Below are positions 8,237 to 15,387 of a DNA stretch of 64,000 nt, one piece after another. The notes under the pieces were generated by a model, which did no database searches, was not told the DNA's origin, and saw nothing but the letters and a program-made list of their open reading frames with translations. Each line of letters opens with the position of its first letter. Position 1 is the stretch's first letter. A program made the position numbers and the translations under genes. Where the stretch lies: the NCBI GenBank assembly GCA_016293225.1, contig JAEDEQ010000001.1, forward strand, positions 1-64,000, in the 5' to 3' direction. The stretch is from Clostridiaceae bacterium (GTDB taxonomy: Bacteria > Bacillota > Clostridia > Oscillospirales > Acutalibacteraceae).

Positions 8237-9278
8237 AGTAAAGTTCGCTTACGGGCATTTCGCCGCCGACAGACTTGGGATCAGCGTCAAAATATACCTT
8301 GAAGTTTGCATCGGCAATCTTCTGCATCTCACTGCCGTCGATAAACACGATGTTGCAGCGAGAAATGACGGCCTGCGCTTTTTCGGTTTTTGCGGCTTCG
8401 GCTTTCTTTTCGGAAAGGTTGCTGTCAACGGCAAAAATCGAAGCGTCAATTATACCCTTTGCGGCAATCTTGTCGCCCTGCGAGGCAGGATTGAGGTTCA
8501 CGTTTTCAACGCTCTGCTTATTGTCGGAGATAAACTGCCTGACTGCATCCGGATTCTTTTCAATAAAGTCCTTTCTTGCAACAACGCAGCCCATTGCAAG
8601 CTCGGTATCGGGATTGACTTTTTTCCACTCATCGGTGAGGCTGAGAACACTCTTGACGCTTGAATTCTTGGTGGTTACAACAGATACAAAGGGCTCGGGA
8701 AGAACGGCAAGCTTAACATCGCCGGAGATAACCTTTGCGGCAAGTTCGCTGTGCTCTGAAAGATATTCAACCTTAATATCATTTTCAAGCGAATTGGCCT
8801 TGAGAATGTGATTAAGTATGTATTCAGGAGTTGAGCCCTGTCCCGTTGCATAAATTGTCTGGCCTTTGAGATCGGAAAGGGACGCAATTTCTACGCCGTT
8901 GGAAACAACATAGAGCACACCGAGGGTATTTACGCCGAGCATTTTGATTCCGCCGTTCGTCTTTTTATAAAGATTTGCCGCAAGGCTGAGCGGACAGGTT
9001 GCAATGTCAACTTCGCCCGTGGAAAGCATCGGAACAACCTGAGTCGGATCTGAAACAACCGTAATTTCATACTTTGAATTGTCCATAAGATCAATCATGC
9101 CCATACCTGTCGGGCCTTTGTTCGCTGCAATCCTGATCTTTTCGCCGTTATACTCCGTTGTAGATTCGGTCGATGACGGCGCTGTTGTTTCGTTGTTTGA
9201 CGCACCCGTGCAGGCTGCAAATGCAAAAAGCATAACAAGCAAAAGCGCAAGTGCAATAATTTTTTTTGCGTTTTTCAT
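8226..9278 (-). CDS. ABC transporter substrate-binding lipoprotein (NMT1/SsuA-like)
   Basis: The protein starts with a lipoprotein signal (LLVMLFAFAAC; lipobox Cys at about residue 23), then a T/S/E-rich linker. After that comes a periplasmic-binding-protein-like fold of the NMT1/SsuA group, starting KIRIAANKGPTGMGM, with LKGQTIYATGQGSTPEYIL and VLPEPFVSVV as recognisable blocks. Related proteins bind sulfonates, nitrate, bicarbonate or pyrimidine precursors of thiamine; I cannot choose among them. It would be lipidated by Lgt. AGGTGAG precedes the start. It is the first transport gene after the Crp-family regulator, 65 bases downstream, and overlaps the permease. Confidence 0.92.
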   Translation of the reverse strand: MKNAKKIIALALLLVMLFAFAACTGASNNETTAPSSTESTTEYNGEKIRIAANKGPTGMGMIDLMDNSKYEITVVSDPTQVVPMLSTGEVDIATCPLSLAANLYKKTNGGIKMLGVNTLGVLYVVSNGVEIASLSDLKGQTIYATGQGSTPEYILNHILKANSLENDIKVEYLSEHSELAAKVISGDVKLAVLPEPFVSVVTTKNSSVKSVLSLTDEWKKVNPDTELAMGCVVARKDFIEKNPDAVRQFISDNKQSVENVNLNPASQGDKIAAKGIIDASIFAVDSNLSEKKAEAAKTEKAQAVISRCNIVFIDGSEMQKIADANFKVYFDADPKSVGGEMPVSELYYAE

Positions 9279-9343
9279 AAGTAAAACTCACCTTTCTTTA
9301 TTTTCTGCAAACGGCAGATAAAAAGCCGTAAGCAATAATTAAC

Positions 9344-10015
9344 TCATTGGATAAAGCTCTTGAGCGCGTCCTTATCAATAAGGCGGATATATTTTCCGTC
9401 GCGTTCAACGGCGTTTCCGGCCTCAAGTGCGTCAAAAGCCCTGTAAAGCGAAGCCCTGCCGATGTCAAGCGATACAGCAAGCTGACTCATGGAGCGGTCA
9501 AGCTCATATGTTTTGTAATCGGCAAAGCAGGAAAGCAGATAGTTTGCAAGTCTGCTTTCGGCAGTTCCGCCGGTAAAATTTACGATTCGTTTATTAAGAA
9601 ACAGAATTCTGTCCGAAAGATATCTGATGTAGCTTACGGAAAAGGTCGGATCGGACTGCATCAGCTTTAAAATTACACTTTTATCAATATAAAAGACCCT
9701 TGTATCCTTTGTTGCAACAATCTGATTGACAAAATGATCCTTGCCGGAAAAAAGCGCAGCGCAGCCGAAAACGGAGTTTTCAGAAAGCTTGCTTATAATT
9801 ACGCCGTTTTCGCTTTTAAAAACCTTTGCACCGCCCTTAATTATAAAACCGACAGAATAACGGAAGCAATCGCTTGAATAAATGGTTTCGCCCCGTTTAT
9901 AGTCAATAACATAAGTTTCATCACAGGAAAGCGCCGTTTTAAGCATTACGGGTGAAAGCGAGGAAAAAATATCAAGCTTCAACAGCTTTTCAACAAGCTT
10001 ATCACTGACCGTCAC
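9344..10015 (-). CDS. Crp/Fnr-family transcriptional regulator of the ABC operon
   Basis: The 223-residue protein has an N-terminal cyclic-nucleotide-binding-like beta barrel (about residues 10-125). A dimerisation helix follows, then a C-terminal winged helix with MSQLAVSLDIGRASLYRAFDAL as recognition region. There is no CxxC cluster, so an Fnr iron-sulfur sensor is unlikely. I chose the GTG start at 10015 because GGGAGGG is 9 bases upstream; the longer frame would place its start inside the operator described at 10031-10051. It is the first gene of an operon with the ABC importer. The operator just downstream of its own promoter suggests autoregulation. The effector is unknown. Confidence 0.88.
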   Translation of the reverse strand: MTVSDKLVEKLLKLDIFSSLSPVMLKTALSCDETYVIDYKRGETIYSSDCFRYSVGFIIKGGAKVFKSENGVIISKLSENSVFGCAALFSGKDHFVNQIVATKDTRVFYIDKSVILKLMQSDPTFSVSYIRYLSDRILFLNKRIVNFTGGTAESRLANYLLSCFADYKTYELDRSMSQLAVSLDIGRASLYRAFDALEAGNAVERDGKYIRLIDKDALKSFIQ

Positions 10016-10030
10016 TTTAAGTACCCTCCC

Positions 10031-10051
10031 TATCATTTGTCTCATATGATA
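10031..10051. promoter_or_regulatory. Candidate operator (inverted repeat) in the Crp-ABC leader
   Basis: An exact inverted repeat, TATCAT (10031-10036) and ATGATA (10046-10051) with a 9-base spacer, lies between the -10 box at 10064-10069 and the ribosome site. A dimeric regulator bound here would block transcription. The neighbouring Crp-family protein is the obvious candidate, but this is inferred from position only. Confidence 0.5.
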
Positions 10052-10063
10052 CACTGCGTGGTT

Positions 10064-10092
10064 ATTATATCACCGTTTTATGTCTATGTCAA
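10064..10092 (-). promoter_or_regulatory. Perfect consensus sigma-A promoter of the Crp-ABC operon
   Basis: TTGACA (10087-10092) and TATAAT (10064-10069) on the minus strand are separated by exactly 17 bases. A fully consensus promoter is usually found where a repressor holds expression down, which fits the operator directly downstream. Confidence 0.85.
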
Positions 10093-10103
10093 TAGCATAT
10101 GCA

Positions 10104-10135
10104 CAAAAAAAGAGCCTTCAAACCATTGAAAGCCC
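10104..10135 (-). terminator. Intrinsic terminator after spoVT
   Basis: On the minus strand GGGCTTTCAA pairs with TTGAAGGCTC (two G-U pairs) around a 4-base loop, followed by seven T residues. It lies just after the spoVT stop and before the promoter of the Crp operon. Confidence 0.75.
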
Positions 10136-10149
10136 ATGATACTGTTCAC

Positions 10150-10689
10150 TTATTCTTCCATCTGCTTGCCCAGAAAGCCTGCCGCAACCTGAACGAGTTT
10201 AATATCCGTCTGACTCGGCGCTTCATTCTTTCCGTCGGAAAGCAGCGTAACCGCGCCCATAACGTCACCGGCGCCGATTATCGGAAACATTGCGCATATT
10301 TCAAAGCCGCCGGAATCGGAGAGCTCAAGAGTATCCTTGCTTGTTCCCAAAACAAAGCTGTTGCGCTTTTCCATATAGCTTTCAAGCATTGGAGAAATGC
10401 GCTTTTCAACAGCTTCCTTTTTTGGTATTCCAGCAACGGCAATAACATGATCCCGGTCGCAGATAGCTGCAGGATGGCCGGTTGTCCTGTAAAGCACCTC
10501 AACATATTGCTTTGTATACGGGCTGAGCTCGCCTATCGGCGAATACTTTTTAAAAATTACTTCTCCGTCGGTGTTTGTGAAAATTTCAAGCGGGTCGCCC
10601 TCTCTGATACGCATGGTTCGCCTTATTTCTTTCGGTATAACAACACGTCCGAGGTCATCGATACGCCGGACAATTCCTGTTGCTTTCAT
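10150..10689 (-). CDS. spoVT: Stage V sporulation protein T (AbrB-type forespore regulator)
   Basis: SpoVT tunes sigma-G-dependent genes in the forespore. The 179-residue protein has the N-terminal swapped-hairpin AbrB DNA-binding domain (MKATGIVRRIDDLGRVVIPK, then EIRRTMRIREGDPLEIF, about residues 1-50). A C-terminal GAF-like domain follows (about 55-179) with VAGIPKKEAVEKRISP and GAGDVMGAVTLLS. This two-domain layout separates SpoVT from plain AbrB. The start at 10689 follows AAGGAG and matches the family N-terminus; an in-frame ATG eight codons upstream lacks support. It is a single-gene unit with its own terminator. sigG, whose regulon it controls in Bacillus, is at 40.9 kb. Confidence 0.95.
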   Translation of the reverse strand: MKATGIVRRIDDLGRVVIPKEIRRTMRIREGDPLEIFTNTDGEVIFKKYSPIGELSPYTKQYVEVLYRTTGHPAAICDRDHVIAVAGIPKKEAVEKRISPMLESYMEKRNSFVLGTSKDTLELSDSGGFEICAMFPIIGAGDVMGAVTLLSDGKNEAPSQTDIKLVQVAAGFLGKQMEE

Positions 10690-10785
10690 ATATAAAAACT
10701 CCTTCTGATACATTTTTTGTGTGTTAGTATTATTTACGGAGTATTACATATTATTCAGTATTTTGCCTGATCACCGGTTAAGTTA

Positions 10786-10819
10786 AAAACCGGAGCAACA
10801 CAAAGAAGGCTCCGGTTTT
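10786..10819. terminator. Intrinsic terminator after the metH-trx-FTR operon
   Basis: AAAACCGGAGC (10786-10796) pairs with GCTCCGGTTTT (10809-10819) around a 12-base loop. The U-rich arms work in both directions. On the minus strand it closes the operon that ends at 10926. Confidence 0.8.
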
Positions 10820-10925
10820 GATTTGTAAAAATTAATTATAAAACAACTTTTAAAAATCAGAACTCAACTTTGCAGCGTAAGGCATACCGAAAATCGGCAA
10901 ACGGACCTATTACGCCGCCGCAAAA

Positions 10926-11123
10926 TTATTTTTCCTTATAGTAAAGCATACAGTGGCAATAGCCTTCAAAGTTCGGGTCTTTAACCTTTTCACGAAAATC
11001 CTTGCACATGCATTTTGTGTCGTCGTTCTGCTCACGCATACACGGGCAATAGCCGCCCGTTTTTTTCAGTCCTTCTTTAACCACCTTAACAACGTCTGCG
11101 TTTTCATTAAGTCTGATTTTCAT
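10926..11123 (-). CDS. Small ferredoxin-thioredoxin reductase catalytic-chain-like protein
   Basis: The 65-residue product carries three CxC pairs: C26-P-C28, C38-M-C40 and C56-H-C58. This is the hallmark of the catalytic chain of ferredoxin-thioredoxin reductase, which uses a 4Fe-4S cluster next to a redox-active disulfide to pass ferredoxin electrons to thioredoxin. The order CPC...CxC...CHC is kept. The spacings (9 and 15 residues between pairs) differ from the plant/cyanobacterial pattern of 16 and 8, and no variable subunit is encoded nearby. Such stand-alone short forms occur in anaerobes. It starts 2 bases after the thioredoxin stop with its own GGAGGG. The gene context supports thioredoxin as partner; the activity itself is inferred. 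Confidence 0.85.
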   Translation of the reverse strand: MKIRLNENADVVKVVKEGLKKTGGYCPCMREQNDDTKCMCKDFREKVKDPNFEGYCHCMLYYKEK

Positions 11124-11125
11124 GA

Positions 11126-11434
11126 TTAACCCTCCAGAAGAGCGAGAATTTCTTTCTTTTCGTGATATCCCGTTGTTGAGTTGACGATTTTTCCGTCTTT
11201 CATTGCAACAAGCATCGGAATGAACCTGACCTGAAACTTTTCGGCAAGCTCGGGCTCTTCGTCAACATTGACCTTACATACGGCTATATCATCGCGTTCG
11301 TTAGCAATTTCTTCAACTATCGGAGCAACCATCATGCAAGGACCGCACCATGTTGCCCAAAAATCGATAAGCACAGGCTTTTTGCTTTGATTGACAATTT
11401 CATTGTAATTATTTTTGGTGAGAGTGATTTCCAT
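11126..11434 (-). CDS. trxA: Thioredoxin
   Basis: The 102-residue thioredoxin fold has the active site ATWCGPCMM (Cys30, Cys33), the usual FIPMLVAMKDGK with cis-proline (IP), and a normal length. It reduces protein disulfides in the cytoplasm. AGAGG precedes the ATG. It lies between metH (20 bases upstream) and the FTR-like gene (2 bases downstream), so its reducing source is probably ferredoxin through that protein instead of, or besides, NADPH-thioredoxin reductase. No trxB is present in the window. Confidence 0.95.
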   Translation of the reverse strand: MEITLTKNNYNEIVNQSKKPVLIDFWATWCGPCMMVAPIVEEIANERDDIAVCKVNVDEEPELAEKFQVRFIPMLVAMKDGKIVNSTTGYHEKKEILALLEG

Positions 11435-11454
11435 AAGAATTACCTCTTTTCATA

Positions 11455-13863
11455 CTATTCATTTTCTTTGAAAATGGTTTCTGCATATCTTACTGTTTCC
11501 ATTGCGTCCTTTGAATATTTATCTGCGCCGATACTTTCAGCGTATTCTTTTGTAAGAACAGCACCTCCGACAACAACCCTGCAGTCCGGAGCCTGCTTAT
11601 GAAGAACCTCAATGGTATCCTCCATTGCAGGAACGGTTGTCGTCATGAGCGCGCTGAGTCCGGCAAGCTTTGCGCCGCTTTTGAGAACAGAGTCAACAAC
11701 GGTTTGCTTGTCAACATCTTTTCCGAGATCGATAACGTTATATCCGTAGTTTTCCAGAAGCAAATGAACTATATTCTTGCCGATATCGTGTACATCGCCT
11801 TTAACGGTTGCAAGCACAACCGGAAAAGAATCTTTCCCTCCGGCGCTCTCTTTTTTCTCTGCCGCCGCTTTAATTTTTTCAAATGCGCTTTTTGCCGCCT
11901 CGGCACTCATGAGAAGCTGAGGCAGATATATCCTTTTTTCCTCAAAGCCTTTTCCGACCTCGTCAAGAGCCGGAATAACAACGGTCTGAACAATTTCAAG
12001 GCCGTCCCTTTGCAAAAGAAGCTTTCGGCACAGCTCTCCGGAATTATCTTTCAGTCCTTTTATAATCGCCGATTTCAGCTGCAGGGAGATATCCTCATCT
12101 TTTTGCAGGGGTTCAGCAACGATTTTTTTATCGGCTTCATTTTCAGCGCAGAAAGAGATGTAATCCGCAAAGCCCTCATCAAGGCCGCAAAGCGCACAAT
12201 AGGTTTTATATGCGCTTATCATCTCTCTGCTTCCGGGATTGAGGATTGCGGCGGAAAGACCGTTCTCAAGCGCAAGCAGGAAAAACGAAGCGTTGAGCGC
12301 TCCCCTTTCCGGCAAACCGAACGAAACATTGGAAACACCGAGGCTTGTATGGCAGTTAAGTCTGCGGCGAATTTCCGAAAGTGCTTTTATTGTCACCCTT
12401 GCCGCAAGCGGATCTGCGCTGACTGTCATTGCAAGAGTATCAAAAACAATATCCTTTTTGTCAATACCGTATTCATTTGCGGTACGAAGAATTTTTTCTG
12501 CAATTCTGACTCGTTCTTCGGCGGTTTCGGGTATTCCGTTTTCATCAAGAGTCAGCGCCGTAACAACTCCGCCGTACTTTTTAACAAGGGGAAACACGGC
12601 TTTCATGCTCTCCTCTTTTCCGTTTACGGAGTTAATCATTGCCTTGCCGTTATATAGCCTCAAGGCGCCCTCCATTGCCGTTATATCAGACGTATCAATC
12701 TGCAAAGGAAGATCCAGCACACCCTGAAGCTCAAACACTGCAGATTTCAGCATTGCACTTTCATCAATGCCGGGTATTCCGACATTTACATCGAGTATAT
12801 GCGCGCCGTTTTCCTGCTCGGAAAGTCCCTCGCGCAGGATATAACCGATATCATTTTCCGAAAGAGCCTGCCTGAAGCGTTTTTTTCCGGTCGGATTTAT
12901 TCTTTCGCCTATTATGACAGGCTTGTTTCCGAAATATACGGCGTGAGTATACGATGAAACAACGGTGAGGTGCTTTTCGCTCTGCTTTATAAATTCAACG
13001 TCTTTAACCGTATCAACGAGAAGCTTTATATAGCTGTCATCTGTTCCGCAGCAGCCTCCGAGCACGGTAACGCCCGCTTCGGCCATCTTTTTCATTTCAA
13101 GAGAAAATTCCTCTGCGTTAACATCAAACACGGTTTTTCCGCCAATACTTTTCGGCATACCTGCATTAGGCTTCATTATAACCGGAACAGAGGCGCATTT
13201 GAGCATTCTTTTTGCAATATTCTGAAGCTGCTTCGGTCCGAGCGAACAGTTTGCTCCAACGGCGTCGGCTCCCATACCCTCAAGCATTGCAACCATAGCC
13301 TCCGGAGTGGCGCCGGTAATGAGCTTTTCGTCCTCGCCGTAAGCATTGGTAACAAAAACGGGAAGCGAGCTGTTCTCCTTTGCGGCAAGCAACGCGGCCT
13401 TTGTTTCATAGCTGTCGTTCATGGTTTCAATCATGATAAGATCGACATTGTACTTTACACCGAGCTTAACCGTTTCGGCATAGACGGAAACGGCCTTTTC
13501 AAATTCAAGGTCGCCGAACGGCTTTAAAAGCTTTCCGAGAGAGCCGATATCAAGAGCAATAAACTTTTCCTGCGGTGCGGTTGAAGCGTTTTTTGCCGCC
13601 ACCGCATTTTCGACTGCCGCTTTGATGATTTTTTCAAGCTCATCGGGCGCATATTTAAGGCTGTTTGCGCCGAAGGTGTTTGCGCAGACAATATTGCTGC
13701 CGGCGTCATAATACTTTTTATGAACACTTTTAACGACCTGGGGATGCGTAAGGTTCCAGCTTTCGGTATTTTCTCCGGGCTTGAGTCCTTCCTTTTGAAG
13801 ATAGGTTCCGAGTCCGCCGTCAAGAAAAAGAATTTTGCTGTTTAAAAGTTCAGTAATACCCAA
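11455..13863 (-). CDS. metH: Cobalamin-dependent methionine synthase MetH lacking its activation domain
   Basis: MetH moves the methyl group of 5-methyl-THF to homocysteine through cobalamin. The 802 residues hold three of the four MetH modules. The homocysteine-binding barrel is about 1-290, with zinc ligands Cys206, Cys271 and Cys272 (GGCCGTD). The pterin-binding domain is about 310-565 (IGERINPTGKKRF near 318). The helical cap plus cobalamin domain is about 590-802, with GDVHDIGKN, His692 being the lower ligand. The C-terminal SAM-binding activation domain is absent but encoded as the preceding gene. The start is a TTG behind GGGGG. It is followed by thioredoxin and the FTR-like gene, a plausible reductant supply. 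Confidence 0.95.
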   Translation of the reverse strand: MGITELLNSKILFLDGGLGTYLQKEGLKPGENTESWNLTHPQVVKSVHKKYYDAGSNIVCANTFGANSLKYAPDELEKIIKAAVENAVAAKNASTAPQEKFIALDIGSLGKLLKPFGDLEFEKAVSVYAETVKLGVKYNVDLIMIETMNDSYETKAALLAAKENSSLPVFVTNAYGEDEKLITGATPEAMVAMLEGMGADAVGANCSLGPKQLQNIAKRMLKCASVPVIMKPNAGMPKSIGGKTVFDVNAEEFSLEMKKMAEAGVTVLGGCCGTDDSYIKLLVDTVKDVEFIKQSEKHLTVVSSYTHAVYFGNKPVIIGERINPTGKKRFRQALSENDIGYILREGLSEQENGAHILDVNVGIPGIDESAMLKSAVFELQGVLDLPLQIDTSDITAMEGALRLYNGKAMINSVNGKEESMKAVFPLVKKYGGVVTALTLDENGIPETAEERVRIAEKILRTANEYGIDKKDIVFDTLAMTVSADPLAARVTIKALSEIRRRLNCHTSLGVSNVSFGLPERGALNASFFLLALENGLSAAILNPGSREMISAYKTYCALCGLDEGFADYISFCAENEADKKIVAEPLQKDEDISLQLKSAIIKGLKDNSGELCRKLLLQRDGLEIVQTVVIPALDEVGKGFEEKRIYLPQLLMSAEAAKSAFEKIKAAAEKKESAGGKDSFPVVLATVKGDVHDIGKNIVHLLLENYGYNVIDLGKDVDKQTVVDSVLKSGAKLAGLSALMTTTVPAMEDTIEVLHKQAPDCRVVVGGAVLTKEYAESIGADKYSKDAMETVRYAETIFKENE

Positions 13864-13880
13864 AAAGTCGCCCCCTTTCG

Positions 13881-14480
13881 TTATTTATAAACACCGATTA
13901 TCGCCGTAACGGATTTTGACGGCGACATCATCAGATTTTCTCCGAGGCTTATTCCGAGCAGCTTTGCACAGTCAAGCGCCGGCATTATCTCCCTTTGAAT
14001 CGAGAGCGGAAGATCTCCGTAGCCCGGACTGAACCGGGGTTTCAGCAAAAAGCCCTGTTTTTTGTACTGCTCTTTAAGCTCCGCGTTCAATGTATCGCAA
14101 AGACTTTCAACCCTCTCGCTGCCGATAGCCTGCAGGCAGACGGACTTTGCCGGGGAAAGGAGCGTCTGCTTTTTTATCAGCCTGTCCATTTCGTGACCTA
14201 CGGTTGCGGCAAAAAGAACGATTTTTCCGCACCCCTTGAGGTTAGTGAAAAGAGCCCTGCTTTTTGTTCTTGCAAAGCCGAGATTGATTTCATCGCCGCA
14301 AAACAGGAGCGAAAATTCGCGCCAGCAGGCTTTATACGAAAGAGCGCCCTCACATTCACTCAGACATTCCTCAAAAAGCCGTTTCATCTGCTCATCGGGA
14401 AACTTGCAGGACATATATCTGAAAGCTTCGCGTTCGTTAAGCGCTATCTTATCATAAGTTTTAAAAACAATTTCACTCAT
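13881..14480 (-). CDS. Stand-alone methionine synthase activation-domain protein
   Basis: The 199-residue product resembles the vitamin B12-dependent methionine synthase activation domain, which binds SAM and helps the reductive remethylation of inactive cob(II)alamin. Recognisable parts are an ATVGHEMDRLI-type block in the middle, 'QAIGSERVESLCD' and RFSPGYGDLPLSIQ; the R-x-S-P-G-Y motif is typical of SAM contact in this domain. It lies between metF and metH, starting 8 bases inside metF (ATGAGTGA), 17 bases before metH. Splitting this domain from MetH is known in clostridia. It probably acts in trans on the cobalamin domain of the downstream MetH. Confidence 0.88.
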   Translation of the reverse strand: MSEIVFKTYDKIALNEREAFRYMSCKFPDEQMKRLFEECLSECEGALSYKACWREFSLLFCGDEINLGFARTKSRALFTNLKGCGKIVLFAATVGHEMDRLIKKQTLLSPAKSVCLQAIGSERVESLCDTLNAELKEQYKKQGFLLKPRFSPGYGDLPLSIQREIMPALDCAKLLGISLGENLMMSPSKSVTAIIGVYK

Positions 14481-15360
14481 AGCTTTTTCCGATAATGTCC
14501 GAAAGATTTGAATAGATTTTTTTTGCAACATCCGGCTTGTTCATTGAGTAAACATGAACGTTGCTGACGCCGTTTGCAAAAAGATCAATGATCTGATCCG
14601 TAGCATAAGCGATACCGGCCTGCTTCATTGCGTCTTCGTCATTACCGAAACGGTCAACAAGACTGATAAATCTCTGCGGCATATGACATCCTGAAAGTTT
14701 AATGGCGCGTTCAACCTGATTCGCCTTTGTAATCGGCATTATTCCGGCAACAACGGGAACGGTTACGCCGGCTTCGCGCAGCTTATAAAGAAAGCTGTAT
14801 AACAGGTTGTTGTCAAAAAACATCTGAGTAGTCAGAAACTCGCAGCCGGCTTCAACCTTGGCTTTAAGGAAAAGAATATCCTCCTTGCTGTTTCTGCTTT
14901 CCGGGTGAACCTCCGGATAGCACGCCGCGCCGATGCAAAAATCGGGGTTCGTCTCTTTCAGCTCGCGGATAAGCTCTGTTGCATGATTATATGCCCATGC
15001 GCTTCTGTCAAGGCCTATCATATCGGCAGGAATATCGCCGCGAAGCGCAAGGATATTTTCAACGCCGCTTTTTTTGATGGCTTCAATCTGCCTGCGCACC
15101 ATTTCCTTTGTTGAAGAAACGCAGGTCAGGTGTTCAACGGTTTCAACGCCATACTTTTCTTTAATGCTTTTTGCAATTTCGAGCGTATATTTGCTTGTTC
15201 CGCCTCCGGCTCCGTAGGTTACGCTCATGTATGCCGGCTTGATTGCGGCAATAGCTTGCACCGCGCGCTCAACGCTTTCAAACGAAGTCTCCTTTTTGGG
15301 CGGAAAAACCTCAAAGGAAAGCGACGGCTTTTGGTTCTTGAGGATATTTATAACTTTCAT
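14473..15360 (-). CDS. metF: 5,10-methylenetetrahydrofolate reductase MetF
   Basis: MetF reduces methylene-THF to 5-methyl-THF, the substrate of MetH encoded two genes downstream. The 295-residue flavoprotein barrel has the family N-terminus LSFEVFPPKK (the Glu is the catalytic acid), YMSVTYGAGG, LALRGDIP and AACYPEVHPES. The length is standard. GGTGG precedes the ATG. It follows guaB by 27 bases with no terminator between them, and overlaps the activation-domain gene by 8 bases. The electron donor could be NADH or, in anaerobes, another partner; no MetV-like subunit is present beside it. Confidence 0.96.
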   Translation of the reverse strand: MKVINILKNQKPSLSFEVFPPKKETSFESVERAVQAIAAIKPAYMSVTYGAGGGTSKYTLEIAKSIKEKYGVETVEHLTCVSSTKEMVRRQIEAIKKSGVENILALRGDIPADMIGLDRSAWAYNHATELIRELKETNPDFCIGAACYPEVHPESRNSKEDILFLKAKVEAGCEFLTTQMFFDNNLLYSFLYKLREAGVTVPVVAGIMPITKANQVERAIKLSGCHMPQRFISLVDRFGNDEDAMKQAGIAYATDQIIDLFANGVSNVHVYSMNKPDVAKKIYSNLSDIIGKSYE

Positions 15361-15387
15361 CTGATACCACCACGGAATAATTCAAGA

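Noticed and set aside
11599..12657. A 352-codon open frame on the plus strand opposite metH
   Set aside because: It is antisense to a motif-rich enzyme, has no ribosome site or domain, and its composition is the mirror of the metH codons.
13995..14495. Long plus-strand frame opposite the MetH activation gene
   Set aside because: No recognisable domain and no ribosome site; explained by codon bias of the minus-strand gene.
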